NCBI GenBank assembly: GCA_029953675.1
Contig: JAMWBK010000013.1
Span: 434,001-498,000 of the forward strand
Direction of reading: 5' to 3'
Origin: Rhodosorus marinus
Taxonomy: Eukaryota; Rhodophyta; Stylonematophyceae; Stylonematales; Stylonemataceae
DNA length: 64,000 nt
Shown here one piece after another: positions 48,061 to 57,039 of this stretch. Every line of letters begins with the position of its first letter. Position 1 is the first letter of the stretch. The position numbers were made by a program, and so were the translations under genes. The notes beneath the pieces were generated by a model. That model was not told the origin of the DNA. It saw only the letters and a program-made list of their open reading frames with translations, and did not search any database.

Positions 48061-48560
48061 AATCGCGATGAACTCGCGCGTCACCTCCGCCGGTGGCACC
48101 TTCATGATCTTCAAGTCGAGCCTTTCGGGTTTTTTGAGAGTAGTCGTCTTCGACCAGACATTGTCGTTCGTTATCACCGCACAGGTAAGCAGTACGTAAT
48201 AGACGTCAAGGTGGAATCGGCTCTACGAGCCCAACTCCTCGTTCGAGCCGCATGTCAAACTGGTTATGCCGCAGCCAACGCCGAGGCCGGGAAACGAGCC
48301 AAGTATCGGGAAGCCATCGGTGACCACAATGACTTCCAATTTGTACCCTTCGCCGTCGAAGGGTTTGGAGACTCGGCCAAGCGGCCCAGGACTTCATTAC
48401 CGAAACTACTGCACATCTTGAGCACAAAGCGGAGGCGCAAACGCTCATTCGCGTGGACATTAACCGAGAGCTATGGCGCGGCACGGCTCGCTTGGCGATC
48501 GATGCCATGCGCAAAGATAATCATGTTCGGAAGCTGTTCCCTATGGAGGTAGTCTTCTAC
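48061..48560 (+). pseudogene. Family 3 RLE retrotransposon remnant
   Basis: The plus strand encodes the C-terminal endonuclease of a third non-LTR family. In order: a helical lead-in RDELARHLRRWHLHDL, then LRPDIVVRYHRTGKQYVIDV and KVES, AGKRAKYREAIGDHN, FVPFAVEGFG, and after a one-base frame shift near 48371 GQAAQDFITETTAHLE. The pattern R-P-D, D-V-K-V, K-R-A-K-Y and P-F-x-V-E-x-F-G is the PD-(D/E)xK restriction-like endonuclease of R2/CRE-type elements. It is closer to the textbook motif than families 1 and 2, whose 'PD' position reads AD. No RT or finger remains. It directly follows the family 2 3' end. Confidence 0.75.
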
Positions 48561-49377
48561 CCCACTCTGGGTCTCCTTAGCCTAGCCCCTCCTGTTTTCC
48601 TTGCGTCTCTCTAGCGCTATATTCGGTGGTTGGAATAAACGGAAACAGTAAAACCACGACCTGCCTCGTGCACCATCTTTCTCAACTCCTAATCCCCTCC
48701 ACACGCACTTGGAGAGTGACAAACTAGTCAGGTGGGGCTCAAAGCCCCCCATTAAGTATCCTGGCAGGGCAGCTCACGCTCCCTTTGGAACATACCTATA
48801 TCTACATCTTCTCCTGCACCTCTAGCCCTACGGCAAAGATGTTCATTAAAAGATGTCGGTTTACTCGCAGCCTAAGGTCCCCGAATGAGCGACTCCTTGA
48901 AGGGTGTGTACAGAGCTCGCTTCCACAACTAGGGCAGCTTTACATCGCCAGAGAGTGTCAGGCTCAAGAAATATACAGTCGAAAAAGAATATCAGGCCGG
49001 TAACCTCAACACTCCCTCAACCAAGCACCCCAAGCACTATCTAAGAATCCGAAGATGTGGACAAGCCACATTAAGAGCGTTTTCTCGATTAAACCATTCG
49101 TTCGTTCTCTACTGGTAAAAACCACCAAATGAGAACTCGTCTAATTAGATCCGCATATTTTCATCTGTTTTTCTAGAATCCCAAATGAGAAAAAATCGAG
49201 TTTTGACCTTTAGCTGGCTTTCAGTTGTCGCAATATATGCTGAATGAATTTGTTCAACACTGTAAATCTATGCTGAGGTTCGGTAGTGTTTCAACAGAAG
49301 GATTTACAGTTTCAGCGTGCTCACCTAAAAGGAAAGGCTTTCTGCTTCAAGTAGAAGGCCTCCCTCAGTTGGCACAT
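48561..49377. other. No gene seen
   Basis: The segment lies between element fragments. A solitary family 1 tail word (GATTAAACCATTCGTTCG) occurs near 49090. Nothing else is recognisable. Confidence 0.4.
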
Positions 49378-49411
49378 GAACGAATGGTTTAATCGGAGGC
49401 TGAAAGAAAGG
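49378..49411 (-). mobile_element. Last 34 bp of a family 1 element abutting a family 2 tail
   Basis: GAACGAATGGTTTAATCGGAGGCTG followed by AAAGAAAGGG is the family 1 3' end on the minus strand. It is joined directly to the 3' tail of family 2 copy A, so copy A probably inserted in the 3' UTR of an older family 1 element, or the two ends were fused during retrotransposition. Confidence 0.7.
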
Positions 49412-50600
49412 GCTTTGCTAGCATAGCATGAAGCGCTACGCAAGGCGTGAAAAGGAACTAAGAACTAGGGAGAGAAGCGTGCAAACCCAGGTGCCGATGG
49501 CGCGCCTCGGCAAGCATGCTGCTAGAATATCGCCGCAGGGTGCACTCAAACGCCGTAAAAGCGCCAAGTACTCAGTAGGATGCTCAGCGAAACATTTCCA
49601 CAACCACTCTAAACTCGAATTATCCACATGACCAAAGCTTTCCACAATGAAAGGCCGGAACTGGTGGGAGCGACCCTCGGCGTAGGGCAGACTGGCCATG
49701 CTCGCAGCATACCGTCGTTCCTTCACTCGTCGAACGAACGAATGGTTTAATCGGAGGCTGAAAAAAAAACCCCGAGGGGAAAAAAAGACTAAGCGCGGCG
49801 AAGTACTCGCGCCTCCAACATCAAAGCGGCATTCATGCGCCACAGCAGGAAACTTAAGCGGGTAAACAACGATTGAAGACGGTCAGGGCGTTCGCGGAAC
49901 AACTCCCGAAGCCAGCGAGAACCAACAGAGTCCATGAACCCAAAGCACTCAATGATCAGGGGTACCAAGCGATGTGCTAGTGCCGAAGCACGAACACTAG
50001 GGGAAGACAAAGCCCCCGCGTATCTCGTCGAAGAGCCGAAGCGGCTGCCCCTCGGCGGCGGGCGGGGGCCGTGAGGTGGGCGCTCGCCACAGGGCATGTA
50101 ATCGCGAGGTCAACATATGAGGAGCGTCGGGCGGCAGGGTCTGATACAAGAAGATCTACGATACAGCGGGCCGGCGCCGTGTCCGAGACCGATCTGGGTA
50201 GTTCCGATTCCACCTCAACCGTATGCCCTACCCGAGTTAAACATTCGCTTAGGATGTACTTGAGACGAGTGTGGCGCCTCGTTCGTAGACCTCGCAACAA
50301 TCCGCATGAACCCAAGAAGTGGTAGCCACAAGCGTCAATCCGGCTCTCACATCCCTGACAGAAAGACGGCCGATTAGAGTGCCACGGGGCTTGTGGCAAA
50401 CCTAAGTAGATTCGTGCGGCAGAGCGGAATTGGAAGGCATCGAGACGGTGACCCGGCGACGAAGGCGGAGTGGTTAACCACAGGTGCGAAAGATGGCCTC
50501 CCATGCCGCGAAGGCGAGCGGCGGTGGTAGGCGGTGTGAGGGGAGAGTTGAGCAAGATTGCGTGAACTGGACTTTAGCGCCAAGTGCTTGTTTGCGAGAT
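49412..50600 (-). mobile_element. Family 2 RLE retrotransposon, copy A, interrupted by family 1
   Basis: A minus-strand, 5'-truncated family 2 copy. From about 50600 down it encodes a helical region (NSPLTPPTTAARLRGMGGHL), the CCHC finger (CQGC...GYHFLGSC) and the RLE (ARCIVDLLVSD...SSYVDLAIT). After the family 1 insertion at 49734-50023 it continues with VKERRYAASMASLP and FRPFIVESFGHVD to the 3' tail (GCGCTTCATGCTATGCTAGCAAAG). Outside the insertion it appears almost identical, base for base, to copy B at 51974-52765 in the opposite orientation. Confidence 0.88.
49734..50023 (-). mobile_element. Family 1 fragment nested in family 2, with 8-bp target-site duplication
   Basis: A 290-bp 3' piece of family 1 (from ATACGCGGGG in the RLE domain to the tail ...CCATTCGTTCGT) sits inside copy A. 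CTCGTCGA occurs once at 49726-49733 and again at 50024-50031, directly flanking the insert. The empty site is seen intact in copy B near 52446-52460. This is a textbook retrotransposition footprint. Confidence 0.95.
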
Positions 50601-50698
50601 CCAAATAGTTTTCTGACGGAAGTGAAACCGGATCACCCCAATTTCTTGAGGGGAAATGATTGATTTTGGGGGTTGTGTTGCGACCTCGATATCACCGC
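50601..50698. other. Short spacer
   Basis: About 100 bp without recognisable features lies between family 2 copy A and a family 1b fragment. Confidence 0.4.
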
Positions 50699-50850
50699 CC
50701 TGACCGTCTGCCCTCGTTTCTTACCCGTTTAAGTTTCTTGCGTATGAACGCTGCTTTGATGTTGGAGGCACGCGATCTTCGCTGCGCTTAGTCTTTTTTT
50801 TCTCCTCGGAGCTTTTTCTTTCAGTCTCCGATTAAACAAATTCATTCGAT
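50699..50850 (+). mobile_element. Family 1b 3' fragment
   Basis: A 5'-truncated copy of the diverged subfamily 1b. It covers the last coding codons (ALMLEARDLRCA) and the 3' UTR with the hairpin CTCC-TC-GGAG at 50802-50811, ending AGTCTCCGATTAAAC near 50840. Confidence 0.85.
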
Positions 50851-51594
50851 ACCACCTGTGAAGATAGCCTTTACAGTCACGCTTCGAACTAAAACCTCTG
50901 AAGTAGTAAAATACCCTTTTTCTGGTCACTGTGATGGCACATGACTCGTCTCCAAAGAACTTTCTTCGCTTAGGATCTGTTTTAGTACTCCGTTCAGGGG
51001 GCCCCTTCCCTTCTCACTTCGCGATCATAGTGGACTTTAGGAGACAGTCTGAGCTTGCTGATTGCAGTTACGCTTCTAAACGGGACTGTAATACCACAAA
51101 CCAAAAACAATTCCGACGAGTTAGAAAAACCCCCAGTTAATGCCTGGCTACCGGTCAATGACAAACAGCACACGGTTCATCTCCACAGAGCCGTTTTCGT
51201 TTAGAATTTAGTTCACTTCCCCGTGGGCTCGACATGGCTATCCACCGAAAAACCACCCTCTCTCCTTGTGAAGAAAGAGGAATGTGTTTATTCGGAGACT
51301 GAACAACGAACTGAGGGGAAGAATACGGGGAGAGCCCTTGCGGACTCCGTGACTTTGTGTGCATGATCCTTGTTTTTCTGTAGCGTTATCTTCCCCCAGA
51401 GTCTGTGGTTCCCGTTATAGTCACGCATCATGGATTCTGTGCGGTCACGCATCATAGAGTCTGTACAGTGACATTTCACGGATTGTTACTATCACTCATG
51501 GATTCTGTTGGTTCCCGATCACCTCGCGAAATGCTCCGTGAGCGCCCCCGCTCTCCTCGCCATTTACGAGTTCGAGTTTCACGTTGTGGGGTAT
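50851..51594. other. Degenerate family 1b-like fragments, no gene
   Basis: A weak family 1 tail match lies near 51285-51310 (TTATTCGGAGACTGAAC). Another 1b-like scrap at 51485-51590 contains CATGGATTCTGTTGGTTCCCG. A short repeat around TCACGCATCAT lies at 51420-51470. No gene is supported. Confidence 0.45.
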
Positions 51595-51780
51595 GAATGA
51601 ATGGGTTTTATCGGAGACTGACAAAAAAAAAAAATGAGGGGAAAAAATAGACTAGGGCGGCGAAGATCGCGCGCCTCCAACATCAAGCATCGTTCATACG
51701 CACAGCCACAAACTTAAACGGGTAAACAACGAGGACAGACGGTCAGGGGGTTCGCGGAACAATTCCCGAAGCCAACGGGA
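51595..51780 (-). mobile_element. Family 1b 3' fragment, inverted relative to the next piece
   Basis: A minus-strand 1b 3' end covering the tail, the 3' UTR with a degraded hairpin and about 40 C-terminal codons. It abuts the palindrome at 51781-51829, beyond which 1b sequence resumes on the plus strand. Confidence 0.8.
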
Positions 51781-51829
51781 GAAGCCTCTGCCTGTCGCAG
51801 TCTACCAGAATGAGACAGGCAGAGGCTTC
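51781..51829. repeat. 16-bp palindromic junction between two family 1b pieces
   Basis: GAAGCCTCTGCCTGTC at 51781-51796 and its exact reverse complement at 51814-51829 surround a 17-base loop. The junction separates minus-strand from plus-strand 1b sequence. Confidence 0.9.
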
Positions 51830-51973
51830 TGAACGTCGCGTGGCCGACATCGTGGTCACCTGTGACGATAGCCGCCGTACGACGTACGTTGATCTTGCTG
51901 TTCCTAATCCTAAGGCTGGTCGCTACTTGCCTGCTGCGGGAGAGCGCCGTGGATTTGCCGCTACTAATATGAG

Positions 51974-52765
51974 TCAAGCTGGTGGCTTCGCACCTGTGGT
52001 TAACCACTCCGCCTTCGTCGCCGGGTCACCGTCTCGATGCCTTCCAATTCCGCTCTGCCGCACGAATCTACTTAGGTTTGCCACAAGCCCCGTGGCACTC
52101 TAATCGGCCGTCTTTCTGTCAGGGATGTGAGAGCCGGATTGACGCTTGTGGCTACCACTTCTTGGGTTCATGCGGATTGTTGCGAGGTCTACGAACGAGG
52201 CGCCACACTCGTCTCAAGTACATCCTAAGCGAATGTTTAACTCGGGTAGGGCATACGGTTGAGGTGGAATCGGAACTACCCAGATCAGTCTCGGACACGG
52301 CGCCGGCCCGCTGTATCGCAGATCTTCTTGTATCAGACCCTGCCGCCCGACGCTCAGCATATGTTGACCTCGCGATTACATGCCTTGTGGCGAGCGCCCA
52401 CCTCACGGCCCCCGCCCGCCGCCGAGGGGCAGCCGCTTCGGCTCTTCGACGAGTGAAGGAACGACGGTATGCTGCGAGCATGGCCAGTCTGCCCTACGCC
52501 GAGGGTCGCTCCCACCAGTTCCGGCCTTTCATTGTGGAAAGCTTTGGTCATGTGGATAATTCGAGTTTAGAGTGGTTGTGGAAATGTTTCGCTGAGCATC
52601 CTACTGAGTACTTGGCGCTTTTACGGCGTTTGAGTGCACCCTGCGGCGATATTCTAGCAGCATGCTTGCCGAGGCGCGCCATCGGCACCTGGGTTTGCAC
52701 GCTTCTCTCCCTAGTTCTTAGTTCCTTTTCACGCCTTGCGTAGCGCTTCACGCTATGCTAGTAAA
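51974..52765 (+). mobile_element. Family 2 RLE retrotransposon, copy B
   Basis: A 5'-truncated plus-strand family 2 copy with an open frame 51982-52743. It begins after about 13 bp of filler (TCAAGCTGGTGGC) in the helical region, then carries the CCHC finger (CQGCESRIDACGYHFLGSC), the RLE (ARCIADLLVSDPAARRSAYV then DLAITC), ALRRVKERRYAAS, FRPFIVESFGHVD and the 3' end with GCTATGCTAGTAAAG. It is the uninterrupted counterpart of copy A. Confidence 0.88.
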
Positions 52766-52768
52766 GCC

Positions 52769-53185
52769 CTGTGGCCAGCGCCCACCTCACCGCAGCCGCC
52801 CGCCGCCGGGGGGCCGCGGCTTCAGCCCTTCGAAGAGTTAAGGAACGACGGTATGCTGAGAGCATGGCCAGTCTGCCTTGCGCTGAGGGTCGCTCTCACC
52901 GGTTCCAGCCATTCATTGTGGAAAGCTTTGGTCACGTCGATAAGTCGGGTTTAGAGTGGTTGCGGAAATGTTTTGCTGAGCATCCTACTGAATATTTGGC
53001 GCTCTTGAGGCGTTTAAGTGTCTCCCTATGGCGATATTCCAGCGACATGCTTTCCGAGGCGCGCCATCGGCGCCTGGGGTTGCATGCTTCCCTCCCTAGT
53101 TATTAGTTCATCTTCACGCCTTGCGTAGCGCTTCAGGCTATGCTAGTAAAGTCCAGTAAAGCCCTAGTAAAGTCCAGTAAAGCCC
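52769..53185 (+). mobile_element. Family 2 RLE retrotransposon, copy C, with tandem tail
   Basis: A second, more diverged family 2 3' end follows copy B directly (VASAHLTAAARRRGAAASAL and onward, ending at 53106). After the stop comes the tail GCTATGCTAGTAAAG, extended by about two and a half iterations of a 21-bp unit (TCCAGTAAAGCCCTAGTAAAG). The tail stops at the right-hand target duplication. Confidence 0.85.
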
Positions 53186-53445
53186 AATATGAGACGCCCT
53201 AAAGAGTTGAAAATATGTAGGGGCCTTGTCTTCCCCAGGCATTCGTGCTTCGGCTCTAGCTCATGGCCTGGTACCTCTGGTCATTGAGTGCTTTGGGTTT
53301 ATGGATTCCGTTGGTTCTCGTTGGCTTAGGGAATTGTTACGCGAACGCCCTGACCGTCTGTCCTCGATTACCCGTTTTAAGTTTCTTGCTGTGGCGTATG
53401 AACGCTGCTTTGATGTTGGAGGCGCGCGACCTTCGCCGCTCTTAG

Positions 53446-53647
53446 CCTTGGTTTTCCCAGCTTTTTTTTTTTTTTTCGGGTGTATGTGGTAGAGGAGATT
53501 GTGAACAATAAACGCGGTCTTTTTTTGCAACATTGGTGCCGCCGCCAGGTGTTAGAAAATTGTATATAGTTTTGAAGGTGTCCGTTGTCACCTTTGAAGC
53601 CGTTTCCCGGCCTTTGTTTTCTTGTGTGGCTGCCTCAAGAGATTGAT
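53446..53647. other. Decayed 1b 3' end and spacer
   Basis: This contains a long T-run (53460-53476) in place of the usual 3' UTR, then unique sequence. No gene. Confidence 0.4.
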
Positions 53648-53715
53648 CTTCGCCGCGCTTAGTCTTTTTTTCCCCTCGGGTTTTTTTTTTCAGCCTCCGA
53701 TTAAACCATTCGTTC
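53648..53715 (+). mobile_element. Minimal 68-bp family 1 insertion with 12-bp target-site duplication
   Basis: Only the last 68 bases of family 1 are present: CTTCGCCGCGCTTAGTC, then CCCCTCGGG, a T-run and CAGCCTCCGATTAAACCATTC. CAAGAGATTGAT flanks it on both sides (53636-53647 and 53716-53727). This shows that the 3' UTR is enough to be found at an integration site. Confidence 0.93.
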
Positions 53716-53727
53716 CAAGAGATTGAT

Positions 53728-54807
53728 TGAATCTAGGTAGAACTCAGCCAAACCATTATACCAATTCATTCGTTTGCCCGCGCCGCTCCGGCTGCGTTTC
53801 GGTTTTTACCTAAGTTCTTTTGTCATGGGGCAACCACCACCTAAGTGCTTGCTTGCAAATTTCATGTTCAACTCTTCCACTAGAGCTTACAGTTTCGAGT
53901 AAGCTATGAATGAATTTAGTAAGTTTTAGAGTGTATGGTTTTTGTTTGATAATTAAACAAAAAATGCCTATGAATAGAAATATTTTAAGCGGTCCCGCAT
54001 TTTCTCAACTAAGCATATCATTGTATAACGTCCCTATGTTTTGCGTAGAATCTCGTGTGGCAAGCTTTTAACATGAATTTATTTAGTCTGAGCCTGAAAG
54101 AAAAATCCCCGAGGGGGCAAAAACAGACTAAGTGCGGCGAAGATCACGAACGAATGGTTTAATATCAAGAGCCGCGACATCGTCAAGGCAGCGTTTACGG
54201 CACATCAGCTTTTAACAAGAGCCGTTGGGGGATGGTTAGTATTCCACAGCCAACCCCCCCCCCCCCAAACGGTTTTTCACAATGCTCGAATTTATTGATT
54301 TACCATTCGTTCGAATTTATTGATTTTAGGTAGGAGTCGAAAACGATGAGAACATAGGTGGTAGGTCATTTCTGACCAACATTTTCTCTATCAAAAAAAA
54401 TCAAATTTACATGATTGGTAGGAGTCTCTGTGGTCGAGCAGCGTAGATTATTTCTCTCCAACGGTTTTTCTCAAAAATACTGGAGTTTATTGATTCTGTG
54501 TTTTGGTGCGGTCTCTGTTTGGTTGATAAATTTAGGCACCAGTGCGACAGTATAGTGCGGCCTATGTTTGATTGATAAATTTAGGACACTTGCCATTTGC
54601 CAAGGAAGAATGATTTTATGACAAAGATGCCACCCCTTCTGAATGAATGGTTTAACCATGGCCCTTCTGGCGCCTCAGCGGAGAGGTTAGAATGGAAAGT
54701 TCGTTTTGAAGAACTTTGCTTCGTAACTTCTCTCTGATTTTATCCACTTCGATGTCGTATTGGAACGAACGAATGTTCGATGGATATGAAAATCAGATCT
54801 TCCATGT
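53728..54807. other. AT-rich spacer with solitary element tails
   Basis: No gene. A minus-strand family 1 3' end lies at about 54078-54160, and solitary tail words (CCATTCGTTCG or GAATGAATGGTTTAA) occur near 54150, 54303 and 54643. Confidence 0.5.
54078..54160 (-). mobile_element. Family 1 3' fragment
   Basis: GCCTGAAAGAAAAATCCCCGAGGGGGCAAAAACAGACTAAG-like sequence followed by GCGGCGAAGATC is the reversed 3' UTR and last codons of family 1 or 1b. The tail is diverged. Confidence 0.75.
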
Positions 54808-54815
54808 TATATAAG
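54808..54815 (+). promoter_or_regulatory. TATA box candidate
   Basis: TATATAAG lies 188 bp upstream of the ATG at 54996. A GTGAGTACC donor-like word at 54962 could mean a small intron in the 5' UTR. Confidence 0.4.
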
Positions 54816-54995
54816 TAGGGAGTTCCGAATTACTCCAATGTGATCTCTGTGATGGAAGGCAGGCTTTGCAATGGATCGTAGCTAGTTGGTGAGCTGCGTT
54901 TGGTAGATGCACTTGGAGAACACAGGTAACAAGCAACAGACGAAAAGTGCCGCAGAAAGACGTGAGTACCCTTGACTGGCAAAGACGACGACGAA

Positions 54996-56936
54996 ATGCC
55001 TTTGAGTTCACGTGTGATGGGCGTGCTCCTATTGAGCACGGCTCTCGTATGCAGAACGACCAACGCGTGCTCGGCAGATCAGCTTTGTGCTGAAGAGCTA
55101 CCAATTGAGTATGGCGTGACGGCAACGATTATGGGACCGTACGACTTGATTGCTTCCAATCCGAACGGGGATGGATCGACAGTTCTAGTAGGGACCGTCG
55201 ACGTTAGGGCCCAAAGTACGCGGGTTAGGGTCAGGGTTCGGATGAACTCGGGCTACGCGGGGAGTTCTGTGGAAGCAGGTGTATACACGAGTGTTGAAGA
55301 TCTAGAGAGCTGCGGAAAGAGTACCAACTACAAATCGAGATCTTTCAGGAATCCAAATGTTAGGACGGTTAGCTTCCGGTACGACAGACATCTCAGGAGT
55401 CCATTAGGAGACTGCTGCGGTGATCTTTTCTACTTCGCTTCGGTCAGCTTTACATTCGGATCTGCAGCGGGTACAGCTACTATTAGGAGTGAAGGGAACA
55501 GCTTTTGCAGCGAGTCGTCGGCTATGGGCTTTGCCTATTGCCAGTATCCTTTGGCATGCATATCGACCACGCCCCCCACGGCTTCACCGAGGCCCACACC
55601 TAACCAGATAACGAAGACGAAGACGGGACAGTTCGTCTACGCATCCTGTCAGAGTTGTACCGCCGATGCGATGGCGGACCCTCTGGTCGGAACGTGCGTT
55701 GGATCCATGACTGCGACAACGGACCCAGAAAACGGAGTCTTAACAGTTGATATTGATCTTGGCGACAATGTTGTCGCTTACAGATGGGCACAGATCGACA
55801 GGTTTAATTTCGTCTTCGCACAAAACTACAACCTTATCGGCTTGACTAGGTTGAATAGCAATGACAACCTTGTGGACGATGTCACTTGGCGTGACTATGT
55901 CCTGGATGACACGATACCACTAGACTACCTAGACCCCGATCCTAGACTTTTCCAGAGCAGGATCAGTCGGGAGTTTGACATATCTGGCACTTGCAACGGT
56001 CCGACTCTGCTTGTTTCATTGCTGGTAGAGAACAGTAATGGGAACTTATACGAGTTGGCGCTGGCCGAGTCTGACCACTGCGAGATATCATTTGCTTATG
56101 AGGTCGAGGACGGAAAGCTCTTGGGGATATCAAGACTTCCTATCGATACCGACGACTACTGTGCGGATAACACGAAATCGAGGACTCTATATACAGTTTC
56201 GACCATCGCCAACTATCGGCCGGTAAACACGCCTCTTCTTGTCCCTACAACAGCGACCCCGACGCCTGACTTGGACGCAGCTGGGCCCATAAATACAGTG
56301 GGTTACGTGATTGTCAACTGTTTCCAGTACGATGCAGATGGCTTCACTAGGAACTCAAACTGCGACGATTTGACTCCAATCGGGACTTGCTTCCCCGTCA
56401 CCATCCAGGAGATGCCGGAGTTGGGTAGTCCGTACAGCGAAGACCAAGCACGCTACGAGATCGGTGTGGACTTTACCCAAAGCCAGGGCCCAGATTTCCA
56501 AATTGCGTTCGCTGACGTTCGTCGAGGCAGACAACCGCGTTGGCTGATTGGATACGACTTCGAGTTTGAGGACGAGAATAATGTGACTGTGGAAGGGTCG
56601 TTTTCTGGTTTTCGGGGTTTAGAGCCATACCTGACTTCGAGGCTCACCAATTACGTTCAGCGTCGCTTTACCGATGAGGATTGTAAGATCAATCACGACC
56701 CCGTCCCTTGTTCAAACATAAGATGCACGAGAGCGTCCTTCAGCACACATATCAATCAAATCATAGCCATCCAGAAGACTGATTCGTCCAGCGTCGACTA
56801 TTACGGGCTTAGGATTGTGCAGGACTGTGGCCAAATCCCGGCGAATGTTAACGATATTCCGGAGGTTTTCTCAACCCCTCTCGATGACAACTTCTGCACA
56901 AATCAACTTCCTAACCCGCCAACCAACCGCCGCTAA
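54996..56936 (+). CDS. Secreted Cys-containing protein, unknown function
   Basis: A single open frame of 646 residues with no intron, unlike most neighbours. The ATG at 54996 gives a signal peptide (MPLSSRVMGVLLLSTALVCR, cleavage near NACS). Three modules follow, separated by Thr/Pro linkers (STTPPTASPRPTPN near residue 205 and VPTTATPTPDLD near 425). Modules 2 and 3 start alike: FVYASCQSC..DPLVGTC and YVIVNCFQYD...TPIGTCFPVT, followed by a long beta-rich stretch. This suggests repeats of one extracellular domain with paired cysteines. The first module has a C-x(5)-C start, a Val/Arg strand repeat and FAYCQYPLAC. No catalytic motif or membrane anchor is seen. An extracellular-matrix or cell-surface role is a guess. 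I do not recognise the family. Transposon debris lies on both sides. Confidence 0.85.
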   Translation: MPLSSRVMGVLLLSTALVCRTTNACSADQLCAEELPIEYGVTATIMGPYDLIASNPNGDGSTVLVGTVDVRAQSTRVRVRVRMNSGYAGSSVEAGVYTSVEDLESCGKSTNYKSRSFRNPNVRTVSFRYDRHLRSPLGDCCGDLFYFASVSFTFGSAAGTATIRSEGNSFCSESSAMGFAYCQYPLACISTTPPTASPRPTPNQITKTKTGQFVYASCQSCTADAMADPLVGTCVGSMTATTDPENGVLTVDIDLGDNVVAYRWAQIDRFNFVFAQNYNLIGLTRLNSNDNLVDDVTWRDYVLDDTIPLDYLDPDPRLFQSRISREFDISGTCNGPTLLVSLLVENSNGNLYELALAESDHCEISFAYEVEDGKLLGISRLPIDTDDYCADNTKSRTLYTVSTIANYRPVNTPLLVPTTATPTPDLDAAGPINTVGYVIVNCFQYDADGFTRNSNCDDLTPIGTCFPVTIQEMPELGSPYSEDQARYEIGVDFTQSQGPDFQIAFADVRRGRQPRWLIGYDFEFEDENNVTVEGSFSGFRGLEPYLTSRLTNYVQRRFTDEDCKINHDPVPCSNIRCTRASFSTHINQIIAIQKTDSSSVDYYGLRIVQDCGQIPANVNDIPEVFSTPLDDNFCTNQLPNPPTNRR

Positions 56937-57039
56937 TTGGACTGTATGGACTAGACCTGCAAATCCACTTGCATCAACCAGACGCGGCATAGCAAGCGGT
57001 GGTAGCAGATGGAAGTTTTGCTCAGAACTGTGTAGTTTG

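Larger units (their letters stand above)
51814..53445 (+). mobile_element. Family 1b RLE domain, split by a 1.2-kb family 2 insertion
   Basis: The plus-strand 1b RLE region runs 51814-51973 (RRVADIVVTCDDSRRTTYVD then LAVPNPKAGRY) and resumes at 53186-53445 (RRPKELK, a frame-shifted middle, then LMLEARDLRRS). Between them lie family 2 copies B and C. AATATGAG is present at both edges (51966-51973 and 53186-53193), an 8-bp target-site duplication. Confidence 0.9.
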
